From: an uncultured Bacteroidales bacterium
GTDB lineage: Bacteria > Bacteroidota > Bacteroidia > Bacteroidales > UBA932
Assembly: GCA_946403855.1 (NCBI GenBank)
Contig: CAMJBH010000003.1
Location: 62,001 to 126,000 of the forward strand
Direction: 5' to 3'
DNA length: 64,000 nt
Of this stretch, positions 45,184 to 55,227 are shown piece after piece. The notes under the pieces are model-generated. The model did no database searches. It was given only the letters and a program-made list of their open reading frames with translations, and was not told where the DNA came from. The position numbers and the translations under genes are program-made. Position 1 is the stretch's first letter; every line of letters starts with the position of its first letter.

Positions 45184-46667
45184 CTCACTATATTTCAACC
45201 CAAGCCATCACCCTTGAACAACTCAAGCAAATCATAGAAGGCAACTATAAGCTTGCTCTCTCGCAAGAAGCCAAAGATGCCATAGTAAAGTGCCGTAAGT
45301 ATCTGGACAGCAAAATGGAAGACCTGGACCGCCCGCTCTACGGCATCACCACGGGCTTCGGATCGCTGTACAACGTCACTATCCCCAAGGATGAGCTCTC
45401 TAAGCTACAGCACAACCTCGTGATGTCGCATGCATGCGGCTCCGGCGAAACCGTAAGGCCCCAGATAGTCAAGCTCATGCTGTTCCTCAAGGCCCAGAGC
45501 CTGTCGTACGGTCATTCCGGAGCGCAGCTCATTACAGTTCAGAGGCTTATCGACATGTTCAACGAGGACATCCTGCCTGTAGTATATCAGCAGGGGTCGC
45601 TTGGAGCTTCCGGCGACCTGGCTCCCCTCGCCCACCTCAGCCTGCCTTTGATAGGCATGGGAGAAGTGCTGTACAAAGGCAAGGTCAGGCCGGCAGCCGA
45701 GGTGTGGGCAGAGAAGGGGTGGGAACCCATAACCCTCCAGTCCAAAGAAGGACTTGCCTTGCTCAACGGCACCCAGTTCATGAGCGCCCATGCTGTGTGG
45801 GCCATCCTCAAGAGCATGCGTCTGTCGCGCTGGGCAGACCTGATAGGCGCCATGTCGCTCGATGCCTACGACGGCCGTATAGAACCTTTCCTGCCGCTTA
45901 CGCACCTGCTGCGGCCTCATAAGGGACAGATTCTCACCGGGCAGAAGTTCATGGAAATTCTGGAGGGCAGCGAGCTGATAAACCGGCCCAAGGAACACGT
46001 GCAGGACCCCTACAGCTTTCGTTGCATACCGCAGGTACACGGCGCGGTCAAGGACAATATCTTATACGTCAAGTCGGTGATAGAGAACGAGATAAACTCA
46101 GCTACGGACAACCCTAACATCTTCCCCGATGAAGACATGGTAATATCGGCCGGAAACTTCCACGGAGAGCCTATAGCCATCCCGATGGATGCCTTGTCCA
46201 TAGCCATGTCGGAACTGGCCAGCATCTCGGAGAGGCGCACCTACCAGCTGATTCACGGCCTTCGCGGCCTGCCCAAATACCTGGTGGCCAACCCGGGCCT
46301 CAACAGCGGCTTTATGATTCCGCAGTACACGGCCGCCTCCATCGTGAGCCAGAACAAAGGTTTGTGCTGGCCGGCATCGTGTGACTCTATCCCCTCTTCC
46401 CAGGGTCAGGAGGACCATGTGAGCATGGGTTCCAACTCCGCGACCAAGCTTGCCCGAATAGTGGACAACACAGAGAGAGTGCTGGGCATTGAGCTTTTCA
46501 ACGCCGCCCAGGCGCTCGAATTCCGCCGCCCGGCCAAGTCTTCTCCGAAAATCGAACGGGTGTTCGAAGATTTCCGAAAAGAGGTTCCGTTCATAGACAA
46601 CGACACATACATGCATCCCTTAATCGAGAAGTCCATAGAATTCATAAGGCAGGAACAGTATCTATGA
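45180..46667 (+). CDS. hutH: histidine ammonia-lyase HutH
   Basis: 495 residues. The MIO prosthetic group forms from Ala143-Ser144-Gly145 in GSLGASGDLAPLAHL. Tyr54 (LYGITTGFGSL) and QEDHVSMGSNSATK complete the active-site pattern, which favours histidine over phenylalanine as substrate. It deaminates L-histidine to urocanate. It overlaps both hutU and hutI by 4 bp, so the four hut genes form one transcript. Confidence 0.96.
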   Translation: MTHYISTQAITLEQLKQIIEGNYKLALSQEAKDAIVKCRKYLDSKMEDLDRPLYGITTGFGSLYNVTIPKDELSKLQHNLVMSHACGSGETVRPQIVKLMLFLKAQSLSYGHSGAQLITVQRLIDMFNEDILPVVYQQGSLGASGDLAPLAHLSLPLIGMGEVLYKGKVRPAAEVWAEKGWEPITLQSKEGLALLNGTQFMSAHAVWAILKSMRLSRWADLIGAMSLDAYDGRIEPFLPLTHLLRPHKGQILTGQKFMEILEGSELINRPKEHVQDPYSFRCIPQVHGAVKDNILYVKSVIENEINSATDNPNIFPDEDMVISAGNFHGEPIAIPMDALSIAMSELASISERRTYQLIHGLRGLPKYLVANPGLNSGFMIPQYTAASIVSQNKGLCWPASCDSIPSSQGQEDHVSMGSNSATKLARIVDNTERVLGIELFNAAQALEFRRPAKSSPKIERVFEDFRKEVPFIDNDTYMHPLIEKSIEFIRQEQYL

Positions 46668-47959
46668 TTATCACTAACATTGGCGAACTTGTAGGTATTG
46701 TGCCGGAAGACGTCCTTAGGAAGCAGGGGGCCGAGATGTCTCAAGTCAAGTCCATACGCAACGCCTGGCTTCGAATCGCTCCCGACGGCACCATCGCCGA
46801 CTTCGGAACCGGCAGTGGCTTTGGTTCCGGCAGCGGCTGCCCCGAGCCGGCTTTGGCCCTTACGAACAGGAGGCTCGCAGCAGGCTCTGCCGGGGCTGCC
46901 GGGGCTGCAGAAGCAGAGGAAGTACTGGATGCCGAGGGCGGAATGGTCATGCCGGGCTTCTGCGACAGCCACACCCACGTTGTTTACGCCGGCAGCCGGG
47001 AAGGCGAATTCATCGACAAAATAAACGGCCTCAGCTACGAACAGATAGCCGCCCGCGGAGGGGGAATACTGAACTCCTCCGACCTGCTTCACGAAACAAG
47101 CGAAGACGAGCTCTACCGCCAATCCATGCAGCGGGTGCATGAAATGATGGCCAAAGGCAGCGCCGCCATCGAAATCAAAAGCGGATACGGCCTCAACCCG
47201 GCAGATGAGCTCAAAATGCTGCGGGTAATACGCCGAATCAAAGAAAATGTCCCCGCCCTCATTCGCTCCACTTTTCTGGGCGCACACGCGGTAGGCCGAG
47301 GCTACAGCCACCAAGAATATGTGCAGGCTGTCATCGACATGATGCCGAAGGCCGCTGAACTTGCAGACTTTGTGGACGTCTTCTGCGACCAGGGATTTTT
47401 CACTACGGACGACTGCGCCCGCATACTCGAAGCAGGAGCCCGCCATGGACTGAAGCCGAAGATACATGCAAACGAACTTGCCCAGAGCGGAGGCGTACAA
47501 GTAGGAGTAAAGTACGGCGCTTTGTCTGTCGATCACCTGGAAAGAAGCGGAGAGGCTGAAATCGAAGCCCTGAAAGGAAGCGGAACCATGCCCACCATGC
47601 TCCCCGGATCGTCTTTCTTCCTCGGAATTCCCTACGCCAAGGCCAAAGATTATATACAAGCCGGACTGGGCATAGCACTGGCATCCGACTACAACCCCGG
47701 CTCATCCCCTATGGGAGACATGCGCTTTGTGATGGCTCTGGGCTGCATAAAAATGCGTCTCTCCCCTGCCCAGGCCTTCAACGCCGTTACGCTCAACTCC
47801 GCATATGCAATGGGGGTGAGCCACCTCACTGGCAGCATCACCCCCGGTAAAAGAGCAGACTTGATAATAACCCAACCAGGCTGGAACCTGGACCGTCTGC
47901 CTTATTTATTCCAGACGCCCTTTATAAAACGCGTTCTGACAGCCGGAGTTTCACTTTAG
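46664..47959 (+). CDS. hutI: imidazolonepropionase HutI, with in-frame repeat insert
   Basis: 431 residues. Metal motif DSHTHVVYAGSREGEF, followed by EIKSGYGL, HANELAQSGG and ALASDYNPGSSP, are typical of HutI, which opens imidazolonepropionate to formiminoglutamate. Between the small N-terminal beta domain and the barrel, a Gly/Ala-rich stretch (about residues 45-88, including ALALTNRRLAAGSAGAAGAAEAEE) is additional relative to family members and contains the palindromic element shared with uxaA. All catalytic motifs lie outside it. The 3' end overlaps the convergent lipoprotein gene by 38 bp. Confidence 0.93.
   Translation: MIITNIGELVGIVPEDVLRKQGAEMSQVKSIRNAWLRIAPDGTIADFGTGSGFGSGSGCPEPALALTNRRLAAGSAGAAGAAEAEEVLDAEGGMVMPGFCDSHTHVVYAGSREGEFIDKINGLSYEQIAARGGGILNSSDLLHETSEDELYRQSMQRVHEMMAKGSAAIEIKSGYGLNPADELKMLRVIRRIKENVPALIRSTFLGAHAVGRGYSHQEYVQAVIDMMPKAAELADFVDVFCDQGFFTTDDCARILEAGARHGLKPKIHANELAQSGGVQVGVKYGALSVDHLERSGEAEIEALKGSGTMPTMLPGSSFFLGIPYAKAKDYIQAGLGIALASDYNPGSSPMGDMRFVMALGCIKMRLSPAQAFNAVTLNSAYAMGVSHLTGSITPGKRADLIITQPGWNLDRLPYLFQTPFIKRVLTAGVSL
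46843..46877. repeat. palindromic element inside hutI
   Basis: CGAGCC (46843-46848) and GGCTCG (46872-46877) pair around a core holding the same 22 bp (46851-46872) as in uxaA; flanking CTGCCCC-GAGC is shared too. Here it is translated as ALALTNRR, in uxaA as FGPYEQE, so the two are in different frames. GC-rich CTGCCGGGG repeats follow. Confidence 0.75.
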
Positions 47960-49397
47960 ACCTTTCGCACAAAGGCTTCATGCCATAGATCTGCCAAGCA
48001 CGCGGGTGGAAGTAGGAATCTAGCCCGCTCTCGACGTCGTATCCTCTGGCGGCAGCCCTTGCCGCAATACCTGAAGGAGCCTGATAGACTATCGACTGGA
48101 TGGTGATTTCTTCGTAATCTCCATAATACTCATCATTCACATAACCCGCGAACAGCAGATTAAGTCCGTAAGACGCATAAGCAAAGCTCAAACTATGCGG
48201 TGCCGTGACATTGAAGGCTATATCATCGTTATAGATATATTGATCATCACACATTACTACCTTAATCCATACTATGTCTGTCTGGGTTTCGTCTTTGTAA
48301 AATCCGGCAACTATCTGGCCGCTGTAAATGCTGTACAGAGACTTATCGGAATCATATTCACCATACAATTCCACATCATCAGCAATACCGAAGGATTCGG
48401 CGGTAAGCAGGACTGGACCATTTGCAGCGTCTGCAGAAGGGCCTATCGTAACCGGGTCGCTGTAAGGGCCCAGGCCATTTGTCGCCTCATACTTGGACTT
48501 GCTATTGATAATGTAGTTTCCGCTAAGGTCACTCTCAATCTCTTCAGTAGAAGCCCCCTCAGGGAACACCACCTCGGCTGCCGGCATATTAATGCGGGTA
48601 TTGCGCTTGATTTCTACAGGGGTGGAGATGCTTAATAAGCACGGATGGTCGAAGTCAAAAGATTCATTAATAACATATACCGTGAAACCTTCGCTCAGCA
48701 CTGCCGGAGGAAGCACGAACCAGAAATCCGTAGCGGCCTCGGCTGTTGCGCCCAGAGTAATCGGCTCATCAAAAATCATATAAACATAAGCGTCCCCTTC
48801 AGCAGAGACGGTAAGCTTCGGTTCCGCTCCGGGAGCAGCCGTCACAACCGCTGCTCCGGATATAGGCTCCTCGGCATTGGAATCAAGCTCTAATCCGGCG
48901 ACAGATACGTTATCTCCGTATAATTTGAGGTGAACATAGCCGCCCACATTACGGAAGAAAAGATTCTCATCTTCCGTTGCGGAAATCATGATGTTGTCTT
49001 TCGGTCCGAAACTGTTGCCAAAACCCGACTGCACAGTAGGGAAGGTCACATTGATCTCGCCCTCCGCAGATATAGCATTATTAACATCATACGGATATAC
49101 TGCATAGACATAGTTCAACGCATCGGAATCAAAACCATCGCGCACAATCTTAAAGTCTCCGGAATTAGCTCCGTCGACGCCCTGGAATTCAGCTATTCGA
49201 CTTGTCTTGGTCTTATTGAACAGATTGATAGAATCTTTGGCGTTCCAATAAATCTTAAGATCTTCGGCATACAGCTTTGTACCCTGGAGGCCCTCTATGG
49301 TAGCATGGAACAGAGGAGAAGATTTAACCGACTCAATCTTGGTGCTGCATGACACTGCCAGTGCCGCTACTGCAATAAATATAAATAACCTTTTCAT
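47922..49397 (-). CDS. fimbrillin-like lipoprotein, unknown role
   Basis: 491 residues from the ATG at 49397, which overlaps the microprotein stop; the track start MGHA is rejected. The lipobox is AVSC (about Cys17). A fimbrillin-type domain (about 25-285) opens with HATIEGLQGTKLYAEDLKIYWNAKDSINLF. The remainder (about 290-491) is an acidic beta-rich region with YDVESGLDSYFHPRAWQIYG near the end, not recognised. It is probably surface-exposed. It is preceded by a YxxPxxE microprotein, as are the two fimbrillin-domain lipoproteins in the pectin operon. It is convergent with hutI, overlapping it by 38 bp. Confidence 0.7.
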   Translation of the reverse strand: MKRLFIFIAVAALAVSCSTKIESVKSSPLFHATIEGLQGTKLYAEDLKIYWNAKDSINLFNKTKTSRIAEFQGVDGANSGDFKIVRDGFDSDALNYVYAVYPYDVNNAISAEGEINVTFPTVQSGFGNSFGPKDNIMISATEDENLFFRNVGGYVHLKLYGDNVSVAGLELDSNAEEPISGAAVVTAAPGAEPKLTVSAEGDAYVYMIFDEPITLGATAEAATDFWFVLPPAVLSEGFTVYVINESFDFDHPCLLSISTPVEIKRNTRINMPAAEVVFPEGASTEEIESDLSGNYIINSKSKYEATNGLGPYSDPVTIGPSADAANGPVLLTAESFGIADDVELYGEYDSDKSLYSIYSGQIVAGFYKDETQTDIVWIKVVMCDDQYIYNDDIAFNVTAPHSLSFAYASYGLNLLFAGYVNDEYYGDYEEITIQSIVYQAPSGIAARAAARGYDVESGLDSYFHPRAWQIYGMKPLCERSKVKLRLSERVL

Positions 49398-49549
49398 TGC
49401 ATGTCCCACTCATAAAGGTTTGTATCATCGACAATGAGCTCTGTATTCGGCGAAGAGTCCAAAAGAACATCCGTAAGAGAGTACGGAAACAACTCACAAT
49501 CCGGTGCGGCATACCTCGCCTTGGTGCCGCAGAAACTAATTTTTTCCAT
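49394..49549 (-). CDS. 51-aa microprotein, YxxPxxE family
   Basis: Not in the ORF track. ATG at 49549, 51 codons, TGA at 49396-49394, overlapping the downstream lipoprotein ATG (ATGA), a classic coupling arrangement. The product begins MEKISFCGTKARYAAPDCEL, giving the Y-x-x-P-x-x-E motif in YAAPDCE, then an acidic, Leu-containing middle and an aromatic-containing end (LYEWDMQ). There is no signal peptide. A TATATTTG box lies upstream at 49589-49582. Together with 27017-27148 and 28758-28895 it suggests a microprotein family paired with fimbrillin-domain lipoproteins. Confidence 0.65.
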   Translation of the reverse strand: MEKISFCGTKARYAAPDCELFPYSLTDVLLDSSPNTELIVDDTNLYEWDMQ

Positions 49550-49581
49550 AGGGCTGGAACAATAATATTAACACTACGCCC

Positions 49582-49589
49582 CAAATATA
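49582..49589 (-). promoter_or_regulatory. -7 box of microprotein-lipoprotein operon
   Basis: TATATTTG on the minus strand, a match to TAnnTTTG, 32 nt before the microprotein ATG. No clear -33 TTG. Confidence 0.5.
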
Positions 49590-49654
49590 GAAAATTATTT
49601 TTATTTGTACCCTTTGGAGCAAGAAAATCTAACGCTTTCCTGAAAAAACAATTA

Positions 49655-49696
49655 CGGGTCCACCAGCTGCTTAGCTAAGCAATGCTGGTGGACCCG
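49655..49696 (-). terminator. strong terminator of the glycine-cleavage operon
   Basis: CGGGTCCACCAGC (49655-49667) pairs exactly with GCTGGTGGACCCG (49684-49696), with an inner palindrome TGCTTAGCTAAGCA between. On the minus strand the hairpin is followed by TAATTGTTTTTT, so it should end the transcript that runs from 57524 down to the SDR gene at 49750. Confidence 0.75.
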
Positions 49697-49749
49697 CCCG
49701 GTCACGGCTGCATGGCTGCATATGTTATACAGACAGCAGCAACTAAAAG

Positions 49750-50520
49750 CTAAATGCAGGTATAACCGCCGTCAACAGCAATGTTCTGCCCCGTTACATA
49801 AGTACTGGCGGGCGAAGCAAGGAAGAGTGCACAGGAATCCAGTTCCCCGCTCTTGCCATAACGTCCCAGAGGTATATTCTGCTTGGCAATAGCTTGGAAG
49901 AAATCTGAATCGAGGGTGGCGGTAGTAAGATCGGTATAGAAATAACCCGGACAAATGCTATTGACTGTGACGCCATGTTTGCCCCATTCTGCGGCAAGAG
50001 CCCTGGTCAGATTGACTACGCCTCCCTTGGCAGCATGATAAGGAGCGCTGCCGACAATGAGATTACCCACCAGACCATACATGGATGCGATATTGATGAT
50101 GCGTCCGAAGCCGGCTTTAATCATTTCCTTGCCAAACTCCCTGGCGCAAACGAAGGTCCCGAAAAGGTCAATCTCCATTTCTTTGCGGAACTGCTCGTCG
50201 GTAATTTCTTCGGCGGGAGCGACAGCCCCGGTACCAGCATTGTTCATCAGAATATCCACACGTCCGAAACGGGACATGGTAGCCGCCACGGCTGCCTTCA
50301 CCTTTTCCGTGTCGGTAATGTCACATGCAAAAGGCAGGACTTCCACGCCGAATTCTTCATTTATAGCCTTCGCATTCTCTTCCAGAAGGTTCATGCGGCG
50401 TGCAAGAAGGACAAGGTTAGCACCCTGGCTTGCAAAAGCTTTTGCCATCTGAAGGCCAAGGCCCGTTGATGCACCGGTAACCACGGCAACGCGGCCCGAA
50501 AGGTCAAAATAATTCTTCAT
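49750..50520 (-). CDS. SDR oxidoreductase, gluconate 5-dehydrogenase-like
   Basis: 256 residues. The N-terminal LSGRVAVVTGASTGLGLQMAKAFA is the cofactor motif, with NNAG and the catalytic YHAAKGG (Tyr/Lys) in the expected order. It resembles gluconate 5-dehydrogenase (IdnO/Gno) in overall pattern, but SDR substrate calls by eye are weak. It lies 11 bp after a phosphoesterase gene and is the last gene before the terminator, so it is presumably on the gcv transcript. It is not a duplicate of the kduD gene: the two share only family motifs. Confidence 0.75.
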   Translation of the reverse strand: MKNYFDLSGRVAVVTGASTGLGLQMAKAFASQGANLVLLARRMNLLEENAKAINEEFGVEVLPFACDITDTEKVKAAVAATMSRFGRVDILMNNAGTGAVAPAEEITDEQFRKEMEIDLFGTFVCAREFGKEMIKAGFGRIINIASMYGLVGNLIVGSAPYHAAKGGVVNLTRALAAEWGKHGVTVNSICPGYFYTDLTTATLDSDFFQAIAKQNIPLGRYGKSGELDSCALFLASPASTYVTGQNIAVDGGYTCI

Positions 50521-50531
50521 ATATAGGATCT

Positions 50532-52157
50532 TTATTTTGTGAGTTTATCGAATTTCTTTGGACGTATAACTGTTTCCTCGTGGATTATATTGCCTTCAGC
50601 ATCCGTAACCCTCACAAGAATGGGAGAAGTAGCGTTTGAGGCCGTTGCAACATAACTGTGAGGCATCTTGCGGTCTGTTATTTCTTTCTTGGAAGGATTG
50701 CTGGCGCTAGTAAGCTTGGGCGTAACATAAGTGATTACGTACAGCGGGTCATCTGTGTCGGACTCGCTCACTGCCAGCGGCTTGCCGTCTTCGAAAACTT
50801 CTACTTTGTCTCCGGATTCATAGCCCCAATAGTTCACGTAAACCATGTTGGCATAGGACGGATCGGCGTACCAGCTGCGCTCGGGATAAAGTTCATGGAA
50901 AATACGGCACTGAGGGTCGTTACGATAAAAGTCCCCTACGGCATTGATGTCATACACGCGCAGCATCTTAGTGCTGCCGCTCACGGCGACGAAGCGCGGT
51001 TTGGGATCGCTCTCGCTGCAATCCAGGATATTGATAGCCTGTTCGCTGGAATCAGTGCCAAGTGCCTGATAGCCTAGCGGATGCTCCCACATGTTGCCGG
51101 AAGTGGCCCCGAAGATAAACTGTTTGAAACGGGTGAACTTGCCAGTAGTGGAATTAATCAGCTTATGACTATGGCCCGAGAACACATAGACTGAAGGGAA
51201 ATCCTTGAACACTTCGTCGAGAATTACAGCCTGGCCGGGCAGCATCACCTCTTTCTTGTTGGCGTCGTTGAAAAGCGGCACGTGGCAGCAGAAAAAGATT
51301 CGGGTGCCAGGCTTGACATACTTAAGGTCGTTGCGGAGCCATTCTATATCCTTGTCTAGGATATGGCAGACATAATTGCGACTTCCGTTGATATTCTTGT
51401 GCTTCTTGTCCGGTTTGCCATCATTGATGTACTCCACCGAATCCATAAAAATCCAATGGTCGTCACCGATGTTTACGGAATAGCAACCGGGGCCCCAGGT
51501 GTGGCGGTAGTTCCATGCCGACACAAAATCGGTGCGCTCCCCCAGTCCGGCGACAGCCCCGTCGTTGTCGTGGTTGCCGGTTACCGAATAGAGCGGTGCC
51601 GGATAGCCCGACGCTGCCAGAAACTGCTCTGCGGCATACTCATTCATACCGAAGTCGTACCAGTAACGGTCATGGGAGAAATCGCCCAGATTGACAGAAT
51701 AGACGGCACCTCCGGCCGCAGCTTTGTCATATTCCCTCTTGATGACAGGCATCACTGTGGAAGTGAAGCGTTCAAGGTCTTGACGGGAAGGATCGGCGGC
51801 AAAGTGGGTGTCGGTAATGAAAATGATGCTGTATTTGCTTTGGTCTTCAGGGACAAGGGTGAAATTGTGGACCTCCTTCTTTCCGGGAGCCTTGGTCAGC
51901 AAGTGCCAGAAACCGGGCCTGATGGAGTCTATCATCTGCGCCCTGTAGCCGGAGGGAGTAGTGATAAAGACCACGCTGTCCGACTTGTCGGTCACCATTT
52001 TATAGCGCCCTCTGGCATTGGTAAGTACAATCTGACGCCCGTCAGACACTTGTACGCCGGCCACAGGCTTACCTTGAGCAGTAACTTTTCCTTTCACTAC
52101 ACCGGCTTGGATGCACACCGGAAGAAGGACCAATGCCAGAAGAGCTATTCTTTTCAT
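50532..52157 (-). CDS. secreted calcineurin-like phosphoesterase, three-domain
   Basis: 541 residues with a signal peptide. A carboxypeptidase-regulatory-like or Ig-like domain (about 19-95, [22 protein letters not shown]) precedes the metallophosphoesterase (about 110-375) with the metal motifs [29 protein letters not shown] and FSGHSHK. A C-terminal beta domain (about 390-530) follows. The architecture matches Bacteroidota 'calcineurin-like phosphoesterase C-terminal domain' proteins with unknown substrates. The start overlaps gcvPB by 4 bp, which ties a periplasmic phosphatase to glycine cleavage genes for no obvious biochemical reason. Confidence 0.85.
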   Translation of the reverse strand: MKRIALLALVLLPVCIQAGVVKGKVTAQGKPVAGVQVSDGRQIVLTNARGRYKMVTDKSDSVVFITTPSGYRAQMIDSIRPGFWHLLTKAPGKKEVHNFTLVPEDQSKYSIIFITDTHFAADPSRQDLERFTSTVMPVIKREYDKAAAGGAVYSVNLGDFSHDRYWYDFGMNEYAAEQFLAASGYPAPLYSVTGNHDNDGAVAGLGERTDFVSAWNYRHTWGPGCYSVNIGDDHWIFMDSVEYINDGKPDKKHKNINGSRNYVCHILDKDIEWLRNDLKYVKPGTRIFFCCHVPLFNDANKKEVMLPGQAVILDEVFKDFPSVYVFSGHSHKLINSTTGKFTRFKQFIFGATSGNMWEHPLGYQALGTDSSEQAINILDCSESDPKPRFVAVSGSTKMLRVYDINAVGDFYRNDPQCRIFHELYPERSWYADPSYANMVYVNYWGYESGDKVEVFEDGKPLAVSESDTDDPLYVITYVTPKLTSASNPSKKEITDRKMPHSYVATASNATSPILVRVTDAEGNIIHEETVIRPKKFDKLTK

Positions 52158-53536
52158 TGCTTGGAATACTTTAAAATCGGTTGACGGGCCGCCACGGTTT
52201 CATCGGGCCGCCCGATCGGGGTATTATGCGGAGCGGTTTTCAGCAGTTCGGGATCGTCCGCCGCTTCACGGGCGATCTTATGCATGACATCGATGAATGC
52301 GTCCAGGGTCTGCAGGGACTCCGTTTCCGTGGGTTCTATCATCAGTGCCTGATGGAAGAGCAGCGGGAAATATATGGTCGGAGCATGGAAACCATAGTCC
52401 AGCAAGCGTTTAGCTACATCCAGAGTGGTCACTTCCCCATGTTCGGCAAGTCCGTCGAAGACGAATTCGTGCTTGCAGACAGACTCTATTGGCAGTTTGT
52501 AGCTGTCTTTGAGCGACTCCTTGATGTAGTTAGCCGCCAATGTGGACAGCTTACCGGCCAGCTTGATGTTCTCCCGGCCGAGGCTGAGTATATAGGCGCA
52601 AGCGCGGACTATAACTCCAAAGTTGCCGTGGAATCCGCTGACCTTCGGTTTGTGCAGGAACGGAACGAGCCTTTCGGCAACGCCCACGGGACCGCTGCCC
52701 GGACCGCCGCCACCATGCGGGGTCGAGAAAGTCTTGTGCAGGTTCAGATGCATCACATCGAAGCCCATGTCGCCGGGGCGCACCACTCCCAGAAGAGGGT
52801 TCATATTGGCCCCGTCGTAATACAGCAATCCACCGCACTCATGCACAAGGGATGCGATTTCTTTGATGTCACGTTCGAAAAGACCCAGCGTGTTCGGATT
52901 GGTCATCATGATACCGGCGATGTCAGGACCGAGCAATGGCTTGAGGTCTTCTACATCCACCAGCCCGTCAGGACGGGATTTCACCACCACGACTTCGAGT
53001 CCGCACACAGCGGCACTGGCCGGATTGGTTCCATGTGCGCTGTCCGGGACGATTATCTTGGTGCGTGCGGTATCGCCCCTGCTCATGTGATATTCCCTTA
53101 TGAGCATCAGTCCGGTGAGCTCGCCATGGGCGCCGGCGCAGGGCAGGAAGGTAAAATGCTTCATGCCGGTAATCTCGGCAAGGGCCTTGTCCATGAAGTC
53201 ATAAACGGCACGGACTCCCTCAGTGCTCGATTCGGGCTGCAGCGGATGCACGCCGTTGAACAACGAGACCAGTTCTTCGTTGATCTTCGGGTTGTACTTC
53301 ATGGTGCAGGAGCCCAGAGGATAAAAGCCCGTATCGACTCCGAAGTTCATCTGGCTCAGATTGGTATAGTGCCGCACGACATCGGGTTCGCTGAGTTCGG
53401 GAAGGTCTAGAGGAGTCTCCCTCCACACAGGACCTACAGGTGCGAAACCAGACTCTCCGGCCGGCTCTGCAGGAAGCGAGTATGCTGAACGGCCCGGACG
53501 GGACAGTTCGAAAACAAGTTTGTCGTAGTATCTCAT
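52154..53536 (-). CDS. gcvPB: glycine decarboxylase P-protein subunit 2
   Basis: 460 residues, the PLP-binding half of split P-protein. The cofactor lysine is Lys268 in [29 protein letters not shown] and [11 protein letters not shown] are further P-protein motifs. With GcvPA it decarboxylates glycine and loads the aminomethyl group onto GcvH. The gene overlaps gcvPA and the phosphoesterase gene by 4 bp each. Confidence 0.96.
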   Translation of the reverse strand: MRYYDKLVFELSRPGRSAYSLPAEPAGESGFAPVGPVWRETPLDLPELSEPDVVRHYTNLSQMNFGVDTGFYPLGSCTMKYNPKINEELVSLFNGVHPLQPESSTEGVRAVYDFMDKALAEITGMKHFTFLPCAGAHGELTGLMLIREYHMSRGDTARTKIIVPDSAHGTNPASAAVCGLEVVVVKSRPDGLVDVEDLKPLLGPDIAGIMMTNPNTLGLFERDIKEIASLVHECGGLLYYDGANMNPLLGVVRPGDMGFDVMHLNLHKTFSTPHGGGGPGSGPVGVAERLVPFLHKPKVSGFHGNFGVIVRACAYILSLGRENIKLAGKLSTLAANYIKESLKDSYKLPIESVCKHEFVFDGLAEHGEVTTLDVAKRLLDYGFHAPTIYFPLLFHQALMIEPTETESLQTLDAFIDVMHKIAREAADDPELLKTAPHNTPIGRPDETVAARQPILKYSKQ

Positions 53537-54846
53537 AACTCTGCCTCCTCTATGGTCTTAACCAGTGCGTCGATTTCTTCGCGCGTACGGCGCTCGGTGA
53601 CGCAGAATGTCACATAACCTTCTTCAGTGCCAAGGGCTCCGAAGAATCCCTTGTCCAGCAGGGCCTGCTGCAGCTTGGCAACATCGCACAATGGCTGCAG
53701 GGCAAATTCCTTGAGGAACGGACGGCCCTCGAAAGGATCGGAGAATTTACCGGTGGCAAGGAGCCTGTCGTGCAGGTAGTGAGCCCCCTGATAGCTAAGG
53801 GAGTTGACCTTGCGCAGACCTTCAGGACCCATGACGGACAGATAAACGGTGCACCACAGCGCCATGAGCGACTCGTTGGAACAGATGTTCGAAGTGGCCT
53901 TCTCACGGCGTATGTGCTGCTCGCGCGCCTGGAGGGTCAGCACGAAAGACCTGCGTCCTTCGGCATCCGAGGTCTGGCCGACGATACGTCCCGGAAGTTT
54001 GCGCATCCACTCGGAACGACAGGCCATGAATCCTACGTAGGGACCGCCGTAGCTGAGGGGAATGCCGAGAGTCTGACCGTCTCCGACCGCAATATCGGCG
54101 CCCCATTCCGCAGGAGTCTTAACGACAGCCAGAGCGGAAGGATCGCAATATTCTACCAGCAGACCGCCCATCTCGTGCACCAGTGATGCAAGTCCGGTGT
54201 GGTTTTCTATAATGCCGAAACGGTTGATTGACGGAACAACGACGCCGGCAAGGTCCAAGGTCCCTTCCGACACGGCCTCGGCGATATCCCATGTCTCCAC
54301 CAGATTTATGCCTGAATACCTGGCATAGGTCCGGAGGGTGGCAAGCACGTTGGGAAGAAGAGCCGAAGAGGCAATCACCGTATTGCGCTTGCGGGTGCAG
54401 GCCACGCACATACGCATGGCTTCCGCAGCCGCGGTGGGACCGTCGTACATGGAGGCGTTCGCCACGTCGAGTCCGGTGAGCGAGCATATCAAGGTCTGCC
54501 ATTCGAAAATATAACGAAGGGTGCCCTGCGATATCTCGCATTGATACGGCGTGTAGGCCGTCAGGAATTCTGAACGGGAGGTGATATAAGGAATTACCGA
54601 TGGCGTGTAATGGTCGTACGCACCGCCTCCGGCAAAAACTGTCAGCTTGACATTGCGGGATGCGAGCGCCTCGAACCAGGCACGCACCTCATCCTCGCTT
54701 TTGGCAGCAGGGAGATCATATTCTCCCCGGTGAATGAACTCAGAAGGCACATCGGCATAGAGCTCATCCATGGAGCTCACGCCTATCCTTTCCAACATCA
54801 CCTTTATATCCTCTTCTGTATGAGGAAAATAGGCGAATGTTCCCAT
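53533..54846 (-). CDS. gcvPA: glycine decarboxylase P-protein subunit 1
   Basis: 437 residues, the non-PLP half of split P-protein. Motifs include [19 protein letters not shown] at the N-terminus, [39 protein letters not shown], and [25 protein letters not shown]. The family's heterotetramer with GcvPB is well established. The gene starts 3 bp after gcvH and overlaps gcvPB by 4 bp. Confidence 0.96.
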   Translation of the reverse strand: MGTFAYFPHTEEDIKVMLERIGVSSMDELYADVPSEFIHRGEYDLPAAKSEDEVRAWFEALASRNVKLTVFAGGGAYDHYTPSVIPYITSRSEFLTAYTPYQCEISQGTLRYIFEWQTLICSLTGLDVANASMYDGPTAAAEAMRMCVACTRKRNTVIASSALLPNVLATLRTYARYSGINLVETWDIAEAVSEGTLDLAGVVVPSINRFGIIENHTGLASLVHEMGGLLVEYCDPSALAVVKTPAEWGADIAVGDGQTLGIPLSYGGPYVGFMACRSEWMRKLPGRIVGQTSDAEGRRSFVLTLQAREQHIRREKATSNICSNESLMALWCTVYLSVMGPEGLRKVNSLSYQGAHYLHDRLLATGKFSDPFEGRPFLKEFALQPLCDVAKLQQALLDKGFFGALGTEEGYVTFCVTERRTREEIDALVKTIEEAEL

Positions 54847-54849
54847 AAT

Positions 54850-55227
54850 TTATCCGGCTATTTCGGAATATGCTGCCGCATTCATGAGCGAATCCAGTTC
54901 GGAGGTATCGCTCATCTTTACTTTGATGATCCAGGCCCCGTAGGCATCTTCGTTAACCTTCTCGGGAGCGGATTCGAGCTCGTCGTTAACGGCCTCGACC
55001 GTTCCGCTGACCGGAGAATAAAGTTCGCTGGAAGCCTTGACGCTCTCGAGTGCGCCGAATTCCTCGCCAGCCTGAACCTCATCACCTTCCGAAGGAAGAT
55101 CGACATAAGTGATGTCACCCATTTCTGCCTGTGCAAAATCGGATACTCCGATGATGGCAAGGTCACCTTCGACCTTGACCCATTCGTGTGACTCGCTGTA
55201 AAGGAGTCCTTCAATTATTCTGCTCAT
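54850..55227 (-). CDS. gcvH: glycine cleavage H protein
   Basis: 125 residues of the usual size. The lipoylation site is Lys64 in GALESVKASSELYSP. The N-terminal HEWVKVEGDLAIIGVSDFAQAEMGDITYVDLP is typical. It carries the aminomethyl-lipoyl intermediate among P, T and L proteins; the L protein (dihydrolipoamide dehydrogenase) is not in this window. The gene overlaps gcvT by 4 bp. Confidence 0.97.
   Translation of the reverse strand: MSRIIEGLLYSESHEWVKVEGDLAIIGVSDFAQAEMGDITYVDLPSEGDEVQAGEEFGALESVKASSELYSPVSGTVEAVNDELESAPEKVNEDAYGAWIIKVKMSDTSELDSLMNAAAYSEIAG

Noticed and set aside
52181-53410. 409-aa plus-strand ORF opposite gcvPB
   Set aside because: Shadow of the glycine decarboxylase subunit with all active-site motifs on the other strand.
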